Below are positions 41,910 through 52,070 of a stretch of DNA of 64,000 nucleotides, piece after piece. How positions within the stretch are numbered: the stretch's first letter is position 1; each line of letters opens with the position of its first letter. The notes under the pieces were generated by a model. That model did no database searches, was not told the origin of the DNA, and saw only the letters and a program-made list of their open reading frames with translations. The stretch is from positions 40,660,501 through 40,724,500 of the forward strand of contig CM053164.1 of the NCBI GenBank assembly GCA_028571685.1, written 5' to 3'. This DNA is from Heterohyrax brucei. Lineage: Eukaryota > Chordata > Mammalia > Hyracoidea > Procaviidae. The position numbers were made by a program, and so were the translations under genes.

Positions 41910-42088
41910 CTGCTCAAGGAGGGCAGTAGTTGAGCATGCAGCTGCAAACCCAAAGGTTGGCAGCTGAAATCCAGAGGCTCCCTAAGAAAAAGATCTGGCA
42001 CTCTGCTCTCCTAGAGATTACAGCCTTGGCACCCCCTGTAGGGGCAGTTCTATCTACCCTGTAGGGCCAGCAATGGCAATGGCTTTGG
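41910..42088 (+). mobile_element. AfroSINE, long variant, diverged
   Basis: AACCCAAAGGTTGGCAGCTG, GCTCTCCTAGAGATTACAGC and GGCAGTTCTATCTACCCTG can be aligned with the long form; the tail is eroded. Confidence 0.75.
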
Positions 42089-42890
42089 CCCTGCTCGGCT
42101 TCCTGCCAGCCTTGTGACCTTGAGCAAAACATGTATGCTCTCCAAGCCTTTTGTTCCCCCAAAGAAAGGTCTAAAAATCCAGACAGCCTTGTGAAGCCTG
42201 GGATCCAATGTCTGCCCCAGGGGGTTCTGCCACTTTGTCTGCACACAGGGAATTGCTGAAAGTGGAACAATTCAGGTCCCCACAGGGGCACACCCAACTC
42301 AGCATTCCAGCAGGGCCCAGACCTTACCCAAACTGCCGGCCAGGTGTGGAGATTGAGGGATGTCTGAGGCCCCAGAGGCCAGGGACAAGTCTTGCTAACA
42401 CCTTGCTAATGCCCACTGTCTTCCTAATGCCCGTCACTTCCCGCCAGGTATAGGACAACCCTAAAACAAGCCCCCAGTGATGAACGGAGGAAAGCCCAGA
42501 TGGTGCAGGGAATCCAGTCTCCATTGCTGGAAGAGTCAGTCAAAGCTCCTGTCCTCTGGAGGGGAGGGCGCAGTGTCAATGCCAAGTGCAAATGAAGGCC
42601 AGGGAGACAAAAGGAAAAGAACAGGGAACTGGGACCTCCTAGCTCTGTTTCCTTGGAGGACTCACTTTCCTGAGTTTTCCCATCTGGAAAAAAGGATCCA
42701 TATTACCTCTCTAGTGGGGTCCTCCTTAGGTTAAAGCATAAAATTGGAATATTCCACTAAGGATGAGCCACACAGCGGAGAGGTGCAATGGGCAGTGTCA
42801 GAGCAATAAATGCTGGTCAGAACTGAACCCACCACAACGGAAAGCAACGACGTATCCTCGATGGGATTCTGAACAGAAAAAAGGACATCA
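42089..42890. other. Unassigned sequence, no gene
   Basis: Overlapping open frames of 60-127 codons occur on both strands (for example 41914-42297 minus). None shows a start context, domain or composition that I would call coding. A MIR-like phrase occurs near 42640-42690. Confidence 0.4.
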
Positions 42891-42894
42891 GGTA

Positions 42895-43280
42895 AAATCT
42901 AAATAAACTACACAGTTCAGTTAAATAATAATGGGTCCCTATTGGTTCACTATGTACAATAAACGGAAACCCTGGTGGCTTAGTGGTTAAGGCCCACATC
43001 TGCTAACTAGCAGCTGGGCAGTTCGGGTCCACCAGCCACACCCTGGAAACTCTAGACGGTGGTTCTACTCTGACCTCTAGGCTCACCAGGAGTCAGAATC
43101 AACTTGACGGCAGTGGGTTTCCTTCTTTTTTTATGTATAATAAATAGATCATTCGAATGTGAGATGTTGAATAAGACGGGGTACTGGGTGTGGGAGAGAT
43201 GGGACATCTCCATATCATTGTCTCCATTTTTCTGTAAATCTAAAGCTATTCTAGAAAATAAAAGTCTGTTAAAAAGAAAA
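42895..43280 (+). mobile_element. Old L1 (L1M-type) 3' end split by an AfroSINE
   Basis: The right part (43132-43280) has TTTTTCTGTAAATCTAAAGC and AGAAAATAAAAGTCTGTTAA, a common L1M 3' terminus with a short A-tail. The left part ends in an A/T-rich target duplicated around the SINE at 42964. Confidence 0.65.
42964..43131 (+). mobile_element. AfroSINE, full length, with 13 bp target-site duplication
   Basis: AAACCCTGGTGGCTTAGTGG head through CAACTTGACGGCAGTGGGTT tail and a T-run. It is flanked by TATGTACAATAAA (42951-42963) and TATGTATAATAAA (43132-43144), which differ by one base. Confidence 0.93.
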
Positions 43281-43429
43281 GGCACAAATGGGACAACTAG
43301 AATGGAAATGATGAGAACTTTCACACACCGTGCAGATTGCCTTGAACATCAACAACTTGTTTGGGAATTGTTGACTGGGAAACAGAACTGCTCTGGAAAG
43401 CTGCACTGAAAACAGTCAAGGACTAAGAA

Positions 43430-43700
43430 AAGGGCGATGCCCGTGAGCACATAAACCCATGGGGTCCAGACACTCAGTGGACTATGACTCAGCCATAAAG
43501 AGGAATGAACTGCTGATATATGCCCACCACATGGATGAACTTTGAAAACACAACACTGAGCCAAACAGGACAGCTGTAAAAGGAATGTATGAGCTCACTT
43601 ATATGAGATCAGCAAAGATATAGAAACCAAAGGTTATTAGTGGTTGCCACGGATGGGAGGGAGAGGGATGGCGGAGTTTTTCTTTGAGGGACACTAAGTT
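43430..43700 (+). mobile_element. Old L1 (L1M-type) 3' fragment
   Basis: GACTCAGCCATAAAGAGGAA, CCACATGGATGAACTTTGA and TTAGTGGTTGCCACGGATGG are the familiar L1M ORF2/3' UTR order. The related tail phrase (GTGCTGGTTGCGCAACGCTG) appears at 44195-44270, after an intervening reverse L1 piece. Confidence 0.8.
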
Positions 43701-43879
43701 TATGCAGTGGTGGCAGCATCATCTGCAAAAGGCTAGCAAGGACAGTGGCACAACATGGAAAATGTAAGAAGTGTCACTGAAGTGTGCAGGGAGAGATTGC
43801 TGGATTGGTGAGTGCTCTGATACGTCTGTTTTCATCACCATAAGAAAAACAAGGGGAGGAGAACTCTCATATCCTTAAA

Positions 43880-44175
43880 GCATCACCCTCCAATCCTCTG
43901 TGCCCAGCCTAAGTCTTAGGCAGCCACTGATCTACTCTGTGTTCTTAGGTTTACTTAGAATTGGGCGTTCCGTGAGGATGGCGTTCTACAATGTGTGATG
44001 CTTCGCGACTGGCTTCTGCAACGTAGCACAGTGTCCTTGAGGTTCATCCACACGGTAGCATGTATCAGTACTTCATTCCTTCCCATGGCTGAATAATACA
44101 CCATCATGTGGACACGCCGGAGTTTGCTGACCCATTTTCCTGTGGATTCCTGGGTTTTCTTCCGGGGTGATAACA
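43880..44175 (-). mobile_element. Old L1 (L1M-type) fragment, minus strand
   Basis: TGAGGTTCATCCACACGGTA, CAGTACTTCATTCCTTCCCA and GGCTGAATAATACACCATC are the reverse-strand L1M signature. It separates the plus-strand fragment at 43430-43700 from its likely tail at 44180-44270. Confidence 0.8.
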
Positions 44176-44591
44176 GTGTACTATAAGTGACTGTGGTGCT
44201 GGTTGCGCAACGCTGTGCATACACTAAAAGCTGCTGAATTGGACACTTTCAAAGGGTAGATGGATGGGATAGGAATCATTATCTCAGGAAAGCTTTTTAA
44301 AAAACGAAAAATACTGAGGTCAAAAGCAAAATGATTGCTTGGAAGACACAGCAAACAGCTGAAGAGGAACCCCAGTCCCTCCTCTGTTCTAAAGACTGTG
44401 TTTCCCTTACCATTGGACAGAGACGTGAAACACTGGCACACACTCCCCAATACAGCCTCCAGACCAGCACTACAACTAGTCAGCTCCCTGGTGGGTGGCC
44501 TATGCCAGTTTTCAAAGCCCGCTCCTGAGCATGGAGATGGTGGCACTCGTGCCCTGGTGACACTGTGACAATGACACTTTCTGTGATGTAT

Positions 44592-44740
44592 TTTCCTGGG
44601 TGGTGCAAATGGTTAATACGCTCTGCTGCCACCTGAGATGCTGCAAGTCGAGTCGACCCACAGGTGCCTCAGAAAAAAGGCCTGGCAGTCAACTTCGCGG
44701 TTACCATGAGTCCACCGCCAACTCGACAGCAACTGACTAG
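44592..44740 (+). mobile_element. AfroSINE, diverged
   Basis: CCTGGGTGGTGCAAATGGTT head, AAAAAGGCCTGGCAGTCAAC central block and CACCGCCAACTCGACAGCAA tail are recognisable. Confidence 0.8.
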
Positions 44741-44774
44741 CCCGCACTACAACTTTTTAGATGTTCCTATCCAA

Positions 44775-44965
44775 GCCGAAAAAGTGAGTCAAATCGTGAT
44801 ATGATCATATAACGAAATCCAATTAGGCCATAAAAGGAATGAAGTACTGATCCATGCTACAATGTAGATGAAGCTTACAAACGCTACAGCAAGTGAAAGA
44901 AGCCAGGCACAAAAGACCACGTGCTGCAGAACCCATTCTCGCGAACTGCCCAGGAGAGGCAGACC
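44775..44965 (+). mobile_element. Old L1 (L1M-type) fragment
   Basis: CCATAAAAGGAATGAAGTAC, ATGCTACAATGTAGATGAAG and AAGTGAAAGAAGCCAGGCAC follow the L1M 3' consensus. Confidence 0.8.
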
Positions 44966-45022
44966 TATTGAAAGAGAAAGTGGGGCTTGAAGGCGGAGTG
45001 GGATTTGGAGTCAAGCCTAAGA

Positions 45023-45213
45023 GGTTGTTGTTGTTGAGTTGATTCCAACTCACAGCAACCTTATGTGACAGAACTGTCCCTTAGAACTTTCAAGGCTGTA
45101 ATGTCTGAGGGAGCACATCGCCAGTCGAGTCTTTTCTCCTGCAGAGCCACTGTGTGGGTTTGACACTTTCAGTTCACAGCCAAGCGTTTGAACTGCTGCA
45201 ACACCAGGGCTCC
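45023..45213 (-). mobile_element. AfroSINE, long variant, with (AAC)n tail, minus strand
   Basis: The element opens with GTTGTTGTTGTTGAGTTGAT, meaning that on its own strand it ends in (AAC)n. The body includes CTCACAGCAACCTTATGTG and a head near CAACACCAGGGCTCC. A short AAC repeat as the 3' end is an RTE-type feature, unlike the poly-A of L1-mobilised SINEs. Confidence 0.85.
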
Positions 45214-45229
45214 TTGAATTCATCAGGCC

Positions 45230-45440
45230 CAAACACAGGCTCTATGTGGGATCAAATCCCAGCTCTTCCATCTTCTAGCTAAGTCACCATGGCTAGTGAC
45301 TTCACCTCTCTGCACCTCAGTTTTCTCATTTGGAAAATGGGCACAGAAAGAGTTCTTCTCCACTGGAATCACCACAAGAACTGAAAGAATCAGCACAATG
45401 TCTAGAATCCCAAGTAGGTGATCAATGAGTGTCATCTTTG
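45230..45440 (+). repeat. MIR SINE
   Basis: GGGATCAAATCCCAGCTCTT, CTGCACCTCAGTTTTCTCAT and GAAAATGGGCACAG lie in MIR order, followed by a weaker 3' part. Confidence 0.8.
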
Positions 45441-45810
45441 ACAGAGACACTAAGGCTCATAGAAGGAATGGGACCCACCGGAGATCACACGGCTGGAAAA
45501 CACAGGACTTGAAGGCTGAACCTTAGTCCTCAGCCACACAAAAACTCTACCTTACCCTAACCACCCCATCTAGGCCCAAGTCTGATTGATCCATCCTTTC
45601 CTGAAAGTGAGCAAACCTTGAAAAGCAACCAGAGATTTGCTGAGGTCCTGCCAGGTGACAGGGCCACCCAGAGCTGGGCCAGCTCCAAAGCACAAACCAG
45701 CAAGGAAGGTGCCGGTGGACAGAGGGTGGACACAAGCAGTAGACATGAGCAGAGAATGGAAAAGTCAACACATGCTTGCTACTACTATTACTTAGTCATC
45801 AATGTTATTC

Positions 45811-46010
45811 ACACTGGTGGCAAAGTGCTTAAGTGCTCAATGGCTTACCAAGAGGTCAGAAGTTGGAATCCAGCTGCTCCCTGGGAGAAAGAAGTAGCAG
45901 TCTGCCTCTGTAAAGACCACAGACTTGGGAACTCTACAACACGGTTCCACTCTGTCCTACAGGGTTGCTCCATGTCGGAATCGACTGAGTGGCAACGAGT
46001 TTGGTTTCAG
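45811..46010 (+). mobile_element. AfroSINE, long variant
   Basis: CACTGGTGGCAAAGTGCTTA, GAGAAAGAAGTAGCAGTCTG (extra block), GTCCTACAGGGTTGC and GTCGGAATCGACTGAGTGGC cover head to tail. Confidence 0.9.
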
Positions 46011-46029
46011 TTGGTGTGGACTGACTAAG

Positions 46030-46224
46030 GAGCCCTGGTGATGCCGTGGCTGAGCACTCAGCTGCTAACAGAAAGATCAGTGATTCAAACTCCTCAGCTG
46101 CTCCGTGGAATAAATACATGGCAGTCTCCTGTAAAGATTCCGTCTTGGAACCCTGTGAGGAGGTTCTACCGTGTCCTATAGGGTCGCTGGGAGTTGGGAT
46201 CATCCTGACAGCAACAGAGTAGGT
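46030..46224 (+). mobile_element. AfroSINE, long variant
   Basis: AGCCCTGGTGATGCCGTGGC head, CATGGCAGTCTCCTGTAAAG central block and GTCCTATAGGGTCGCTGGG tail. It follows the previous SINE after about 20 bases, in the same orientation. Confidence 0.9.
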
Positions 46225-46269
46225 CTTCTGGGTATTATTCTCTCTCATCAGTATGACGGTCTCCCAGAT

Positions 46270-46420
46270 TTTCTGGGGGATTCTGTAATGATTCACTTGA
46301 CAAACATGTATCTACTATGTGTCAGGCACTGTGCTAGGAAATGGGGACACAATAGTGAGCAAAACCAAGTCCTTGCTCTTCTGGAAGTGACAGTCTCATG
46401 GAACAGGCAGGTATCAGGGA
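46270..46420 (+). repeat. Ancient MIR/L2-class repeat
   Basis: ACTATGTGTCAGGCACTGTG, AATGGGGACACAATAGTGAG and AAGTCCTTGCTCTTCTGGAA match a widespread mammalian interspersed repeat, which I place in the MIR/L2 class without deciding the family. Confidence 0.6.
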
Positions 46421-46754
46421 AACAAGCAAATTACCATGTGGCAGACAAGTGGGAGATGTGCTGACAGGACCCGAGAGCAGAGGGCCGGGGAGGGCTGCCT
46501 TTCACTTCCACCTTCAGACACGGAGCTTCGACTCCTGCACTGACTCCAAACCATCCTCTGCTCAGCAGACAGAGGGATCTTCTTAAAACCCAAGCCCCAA
46601 AGAAATTACAATAATAAAATAAAACCCAAACAGATTCTGTCACAAAGCACCACTGCACACTCCCTGAACTAGCCCGGAGACCCCACCTGGTCCTCTGATA
46701 CCTTCCCCACCCCCACTCTAGCCACACAGGCTGCCATTAGGCTCTTTCTGCCCT

Positions 46755-47065
46755 CCCTGCTTGCTCCTGCCTCAGGGCCTTTGCATTTGCTGATTCCTCT
46801 GCCTAGAACACTTTCTAGCTGGCAACCTTTGGAATTGGCTCTTCATTTAAACAGCCCTTTCGTGGTCACTTGATGCAAAACAGACACCCGTCTTTTATTA
46901 TTTCTCCCCCTCTCTTAACTACTATCTCACCCATTCTGTTTTATTTATGGGCTTCTGTGCCTGCCTCTCTCCATTCGAATGTCGAGTCCCTGCAGGCATT
47001 CAACGGCTATATCTTAGGACCTAGAACATGCTAGCAGAGTACCTGGCAGAGTAGGTACTCAATAA
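46755..47065 (+). repeat. L2 LINE 3' end
   Basis: CAGGGCCTTTGCATTTGCTG, TCCTCTGCCTAGAACACTTT, a long middle part, then GGCAGAGTAGGTACTCAATA at the end give a nearly complete L2 3' region. Confidence 0.85.
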
Positions 47066-47067
47066 AC

Positions 47068-47233
47068 GTGGATAGATTGATGGAAGGACACATAGATGTG
47101 TTGGGCGGTGGACAGATGAGTGCAAAAATGCATGGTTGGGTGAGTGGATGGCAAGTGGACACACAAACAGAAATACAGATGGATGGGTGGGCAGATTCTG
47201 TATGTACGTATGGAAGACAGGATGGATAGAAGG
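47068..47233. repeat. Diverged (GGAT)n-type tandem repeat, left part
   Basis: ATGGATGGGTGGGCAGATTC and related GATGGA/TGGATA units make a degenerate purine-rich tandem repeat. It resumes at 47785, so it once formed one tract, into which the LTR inserted. Confidence 0.75.
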
Positions 47234-47784
47234 TGTCATGGATTGAATTGTGTCACCCAAAAAATAGGTGTAATAATTTGGCTGGGCCGTAATTTCCTAT
47301 ATTGTGTGACTGCCCTCCCTTTTGTGATTATCTTAAACTGCAAATCCTAATCTCTGCCTGAGGTTAACGGACTGGATTATGTCACAGAAGATGAGCGTGG
47401 GAGTGTGAAAGCCTTCCTAAGATCACCTCCCTGCTCCAATATAGGGAGGGTTTTCTTGGAGTGTGGCTTACACCACCTTTTACGCTTTTATTCTACAAGG
47501 GATAAAAGGAAAGGGAAGCCAGAAGAGAACTGGGAACCTCCTATCATCAAGAAACCAGCACCAGGAGTAGAGCGCATCCTTTAGACCTGAGGTTGCTGTG
47601 CCAAGCAAGATGCTCCCTGACGCAACACAAGGACCTTCCTCCAGAGCCAACAGAGGGAAAGCCTTCCCTCTGTAAGGGATGCCCTGAATTTGGACTTGTA
47701 GCCTTTCGATTGTGTAAGAATAAACTTTTCCTTCCTAAAGTCATCCATTGGTGGTATTTTCTGTTAAGGCAGAAAACTGAAACA
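47234..47784 (+). mobile_element. Solo LTR of MaLR type, flanked by 5 bp target duplication
   Basis: The block starts TGTCATGGATTGAATTGTGT and ends GAAAACTGAAACA, so it has TG...CA termini. It is flanked by GAAGG on both sides (47229-47233 and 47785-47789). Inside are GATAAAAGGAAAGGGAAGCC, TGAATTTGGACTTGTAGCC and a polyadenylation-type AATAAA at about 47720. This plan (opening phrase, TTGGACTT, GTAAGAATAAAC, closing phrase) is that of mammalian ERVL-MaLR LTRs. No internal retroviral genes are attached. Confidence 0.75.
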
Positions 47785-47905
47785 GAAGGATGGAAGAAGG
47801 GAAGGAAGGATAGATGGAAGGATACAAAGGTGGATGACTACGTCAATGGTAGGTACATGGATGAACAGAAATAGGAATGGATTCGTGGATGGATGGGTAC
47901 ATGGA
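47785..47905. repeat. Diverged (GGAT)n-type tandem repeat, right part
   Basis: GGATGGAAGAAGGGAAGGAA and GGATGGATGGGTACATGG units continue the tract interrupted by the LTR. Confidence 0.75.
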
Positions 47906-48061
47906 ATAGATGACTATCTCCAGAAACAGCAACAAGAAGCCCAGTCACCCTCCCAAATCTGTCTACAAGCCAAACTCCTTTCTCCTTTTGTTCAATACCC
48001 ACCCCCCCACCAAAATAAAACCACTGGGTTCAAATCTGTTACCTCATTCCACAACAACAAC

Positions 48062-48240
48062 TGAATGGACCACCTCTCTGGGGAAGACATCTGGGAGATA
48101 CCACGGTGTAGGTGACAGTGGGCTCCACTATGCCTTTGACGATGATGACAGCACAGGACTGGGCACCGCTTCATTCTCTCATCCACGAGGTTGCCATGAG
48201 TCAGAGCCGACTTGATGGAACCCACACCAACATTACAGGT
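48062..48240 (+). mobile_element. RTE/BovB-type LINE 3' fragment
   Basis: GACAGCACAGGACTGGGCAC, CACGAGGTTGCCATGAGTC and AGAGCCGACTTGATGGAACC correspond to the last 120 bases of the RTE element. The 5' portion of this block is less certain. Confidence 0.6.
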
Positions 48241-48570
48241 ACAAATCACTTTGGAAGACTTCAGCACTGTCTCCAAGATTCAACAGCTGCCCTCCAGAGT
48301 GGCTGAAATGCACAAGAAGGGCCAGGAGGGCTGTTAACAGGGGCAATGTGGCAAGGATTAAGGTGTCCCAGTCCAGGAAAACAAACGGAGGTGTTTCAAG
48401 ATCAGACACCAGGAGCAGGCACTCAGTTGGCAGACACTGGGTTGACAAGAGAGCTGCTTCTCATGCAAACAGCTCCGGGCAGAACCAGAACCAATAACAG
48501 GAACAACCAGAGTAACTACCTTTTACTGACCACTTCCTGAGTGCTCAATGTGCTATCCCACTCTTGAAAA

Positions 48571-48890
48571 GTCAGTGGTAGAAGTTCCACCTTCCACACA
48601 GGAGACCCAAGTTTGATTCCTGCCCAGGGCACCTCATATGCAGCCACCACCCATCTGTCAGTGGAGATTTCTGTGTTGCTATAATGTTAAACAGGTTTCA
48701 GTGGGGCTTCAAGACTATGGCAGACTAGGAAGAAAGGTCTGGCAATCTTATTCTGAAAATCAGCCAACGAAATCCCTCCAATCACAACAGTTCTATCTGT
48801 CATGAATCATGGGGTTGGCGCAAGACTGGGTGACACTCATCCCATTATGCGCAGGGGTCAACTCAGTGCCCACTAACGACAAGGGTGTAA
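48571..48890 (+). mobile_element. SINE with a tRNA-Gly-like head and RTE-type tail
   Basis: The head GTCAGTGGTAGAAGTTCCAC, with AGACCCAAGTTTGATTCC, resembles the A and B boxes of a glycine tRNA rather than the head of the other AfroSINEs. It is followed by CCACCACCCATCTGTCAGTG, ACAGGTTTCAGTGGGGCTTC and GGAAGAAAGGTCTGGCAATC, then an RTE-like end. It is about 320 bp, twice the length of the common form. It is a second, longer afrotherian SINE family (AfroLA-like), though the name is from memory. Confidence 0.7.
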
Positions 48891-49900
48891 AGCCTTGGTT
48901 ATAAAAGTCTCCCAAGCCAGGCAGAAAGAGACCAACTTGAGGGAAGCAATAATCATAATAACTACCACGTAGCAGGAGAATTCCATGAGCTAGAGCACAG
49001 AGACATGGAGTCTGGCGAAGCCAAGGGGTCACTCTTGGTGTTGGTGCTAAGTTAAGTGTCCTAGGGTGGCAGAAGAGGAAGAAGAGAAGGAAGGTAGGAT
49101 CACTGTGTTTCCAGCAATGTGCTGGCAGCTTTTTCAGGTTGTGGCATAACAATCCCTAAAGGGAGACCTATCATTAGCCCATTTGACAGAGAAAGAAACT
49201 GAGGGTAGATGAGGTCACTCAAGGTCACAGAGCTAGTCAAGAGCAGCATCACTACCCAGTGGATGTCACCAACTTCAACTCACCTCTGTAAACAAGGTTT
49301 CATTTACCCCCCTGCCTTCTGAGTCCCCAAATTCCAGACCTTGGCACACTCTTCTCAGCTCTGGCCCTCCTGTCCACCTGCCCCTCGATCCTAGTATTCA
49401 GCGCTTATCAGAGATGGCCAGCTGACTCTCTCCCTCTCCTCTGGCAGTACTGGGCCTGGCCTCCGGAAGCTGCTGCTGCAGGCAGGCAGGGGAGGAGTGA
49501 GTTCATTTCATCGTCCTCCAGGGCCACCTCCAGTCTGCTGGAACTGTCCAGTACCCTCCACTTGGAAAACATCTAAGCCTCCTTGGGGACAGGAAACATC
49601 CCTACATGATCAAGATCAGGATCAGCTTGTGGAGTGTCTAGAGTTCTTTGTGTGGCCAGAGCAGAAGTCCAGGCCTGGTCTGAAACAGCCTCCACCTCCT
49701 CTCTGGGAAGGATGAAGAAGTATGTTAGGACCTGAAATACAGCAGTGAATGAACAGTTACTGATTTTTGGGAGCTTGAAGTCTAGAGAGGGAAGAAGCAG
49801 GCAATGACCACGACTCCACTGTGATCACAAAATAATAATAGCAAAAGCAGGCAATAACATTAACTTTACCCTGACCATTACAAGTAATAGTAATAACAGC
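48891..49900. other. Mostly single-copy-looking sequence, no gene
   Basis: A MIR-like reverse piece lies at about 49180-49250 (GAGGTCACTCAAGGTCACAG). The rest, including 49300-49740, has no recognised repeat. Short frames exist on both strands with no family resemblance. Confidence 0.45.
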
Positions 49901-49904
49901 AGTC

Positions 49905-50110
49905 AACCCACACAGACCACTTACCACGTGGTGCCAGGCCCTTCTCAGTGAGTCATTGATAAGTCCTATCATTGCCCCTATTTTACAGATAAGAAAACTG
50001 AGGCTCAAAGGGTTTAAGTCACCTGTCCAGAGTCACACAGCCAATAAACACTGGAGCCAGGATCAAACTCATCTGGCTGGCACCAGAGTGGATGTAAGAA
50101 TTAGGTAGGT
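49905..50110 (-). repeat. MIR SINE, minus strand
   Basis: TTTACAGATAAGAAAACTGA, GTCACCTGTCCAGAGTCACA and GGAGCCAGGATCAAACTCAT are the reverse-strand MIR in order. Confidence 0.88.
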
Positions 50111-50670
50111 AGTGCTGAGTGTGGTAAGAGCTTGGAAGGAAGTAAATGGGAAGATTCTAGGTCAGGAGAAACTGCTGACTGCATTACCACTGACAGGGGG
50201 CTGGAGATCCGGAGCAGGAGACTTCTTTTGCACTTAAGAGGACATCCTTTGCCATGTTACAAGTGTTGTCTGTATCCCGTGTTATTTTCATGATAGAAAA
50301 TATATTTTGATGTGGCTGTATGTTTGGCTTTTGACCTCAGTCAAATAGACAAAGACCTTGCTTTTGAAACACAGTTTATTCTTAGTGGAGACAAAGCTAT
50401 AAAACATTCCAAAGGTCACTTAACCAAGCAATGAACACATGTCAGGAGTTACAACCTTGCCAGAAGTCAAGGCCATCTCTACTCACAATGATTTGCAGTC
50501 TTTTCTCATCTTCTCTTGTCCCCCCTCGTGTTTCTGTCCAACTGATCTGACGATTCCTAAAGGCAGGGATTCCCTTGAATATGATGCTCCATAAGATATT
50601 CATGACATTGAAGAAAAAGCATGTATATATACACACAGGTATCCATCCCTCAGTCTACTCCTGATGATGC
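50111..50670. other. Unassigned sequence, no gene
   Basis: I see no recognised repeat or coding frame. A short TATATATACACACA stretch occurs near 50625. Confidence 0.4.
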
Positions 50671-50675
50671 AGTCT

Positions 50676-50800
50676 CATCAATCTCGACCTACCAGTGGCA
50701 ACATGGGACAAAGATAGGGCAGTCTGTCTCCAGAACGGTCATGGCCTGTACTACAGAGTCACCATGAGTCAGAATCAACTTGACTGCAATAGCAATTCAG
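50676..50800 (+). mobile_element. AfroSINE or RTE 3' fragment
   Basis: CTACAGAGTCACCATGAGTC and AGAATCAACTTGACTGC are the tail shared by AfroSINE and RTE. The upstream part has the GGGCAGTCTGTCTCC extra block, which favours a long-variant SINE. Confidence 0.65.
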
Positions 50801-50867
50801 TGTGTTGACTTCCACTGAAGTGACAGTTTGAGTGGTGGCAGCTGGCAGTGCAACTGCCCCTGGGTTG

Positions 50868-50968
50868 TGAAGGGCGTGGCTTTGGGTCAGACAATTCTAA
50901 GTTCAAACCCCATCTGTTCCACTTCCTGGCTGCATGACCTTGAGCAAGTCACAGCTTCATTAGCTACG
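50868..50968 (+). repeat. MIR SINE fragment
   Basis: TTCAAACCCCATCTGTTCCA, CTTCCTGGCTGCATGACCTT and GAGCAAGTCACAGCTTC match MIR. Confidence 0.75.
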
Positions 50969-51404
50969 AACTGGAGGGTCCCCAAAACAGGTACACCCTG
51001 GCTTCACTGTGACAAATTAAAAAACGAACACAAGAGCTCAGCTGGAAACCTGTTACACAAAAAGAGCTTGGTGAGCACTGGTTGTTCTAAAGTGCCAGTT
51101 GCTTTACCTATGTTTTCCAATTGTCCTATTTGACAGAGGGAGAAAGTGAGGCTCTAAAAGGGAGGCCTCTTGTGGGGGGTCACACCCCAATAATCTGAAT
51201 GGTAGGGGGAAGGAATGTGAACTCTCAGACAGGCTCCTTCTGTCCTCCTCTCTCCAAAACCTGCCAAAGCCTCTGTGTGTGGAATCCAAGGAGTTGCGGG
51301 GGTACAGAAAGATTTTTTGCTGCTGATGGGCTAACCTGCATTCATTCAATACTCCATGTGTCCTGTACATACCAAGTGGAGGACACACCTCCAAATGAGC
51401 CATG

Positions 51405-51500
51405 CCTTTGCCTGTGCTCTTTCTTCTGCCTGGAATGTCCCCAACTCCCTGCCTCCTATTATCCTCTAAGATTCAGTTTAAGGTCAGCGATGGAAGCCCC
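51405..51500 (+). repeat. L2 LINE 3' fragment
   Basis: CTTTGCCTGTGCTCTTTCTT, CTGCCTGGAATGTCCCC and AAGATTCAGTTTAAGGTCA follow the L2 3' region. Confidence 0.7.
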
Positions 51501-51569
51501 CCATGCTCCCTACACATGTATGAGGTTGTACCAGGCAGCAGCTATAACACACCCTGATGGTAAGCTCTA

Positions 51570-51765
51570 ATGATAGGAATCATATCCACCACTTACTGAG
51601 CACAGACCAGGGGCAGGCCCTGCGTCTGGCACTTGCCATTCACTGTTCCACTGAACCATCCTAACAACTCTTTGGGGGAAGGTAGAGCCTATCAGGACCC
51701 CATTTGACGCAGGAGGAGGCCTAGCATCATGCCCAAGGACATAGCCAGGAAGATGCCAGGATTCA
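51570..51765 (+). repeat. Ancient MIR/L2-class repeat
   Basis: CCACTTACTGAGCACAGACC, GAACCATCCTAACAACTCTT and a GACGCAGGAGGAGGCC end form a decayed copy of a common mammalian repeat; family not decided. Confidence 0.5.
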
Positions 51766-51784
51766 TCCCCTTGTCTCCCTGGGG

Positions 51785-51980
51785 GGTTGCAAACAGTTAA
51801 ACGCTAACTAGCTGAAAGGTTGGCAGTTCAAATCCATCTAGAGGTGCCTTGGAAGATAGGCCTGGTGATCCACTTCCAAAAGGACACAGCCTCAAAGGCC
51901 CCATGGAGAGTTCTACTCTGCATACCTCAGATCTCCATGACTTGGAATCAATGGGGCAGCCAACTAAAAAGAAAAACTAT
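51785..51980 (+). mobile_element. AfroSINE, long variant, just left of copy B
   Basis: GCTGAAAGGTTGGCAGTTC, CCTTGGAAGATAGGCCTGGT and CTCCATGACTTGGAATCAA are in SINE order. It lies about 90 bases outside the start of copy B, in sequence that copy A does not share. Confidence 0.85.
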
Positions 51981-52070
51981 CCGAGTGGCTCCGTCCTTTC
52001 TACTTCTCATGTCCCTCAGACATGGCCCCGACCAACCTCCTCCTGGTAGCCCTCCTTGGTTTACTCTTGC

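Noticed and set aside
32370..46224. Spaced, similar 150-200 bp blocks that could be mistaken for a CRISPR-like or satellite array
   Set aside because: The blocks are independent SINE insertions in both orientations with variable spacing and target duplications, not an ordered array.
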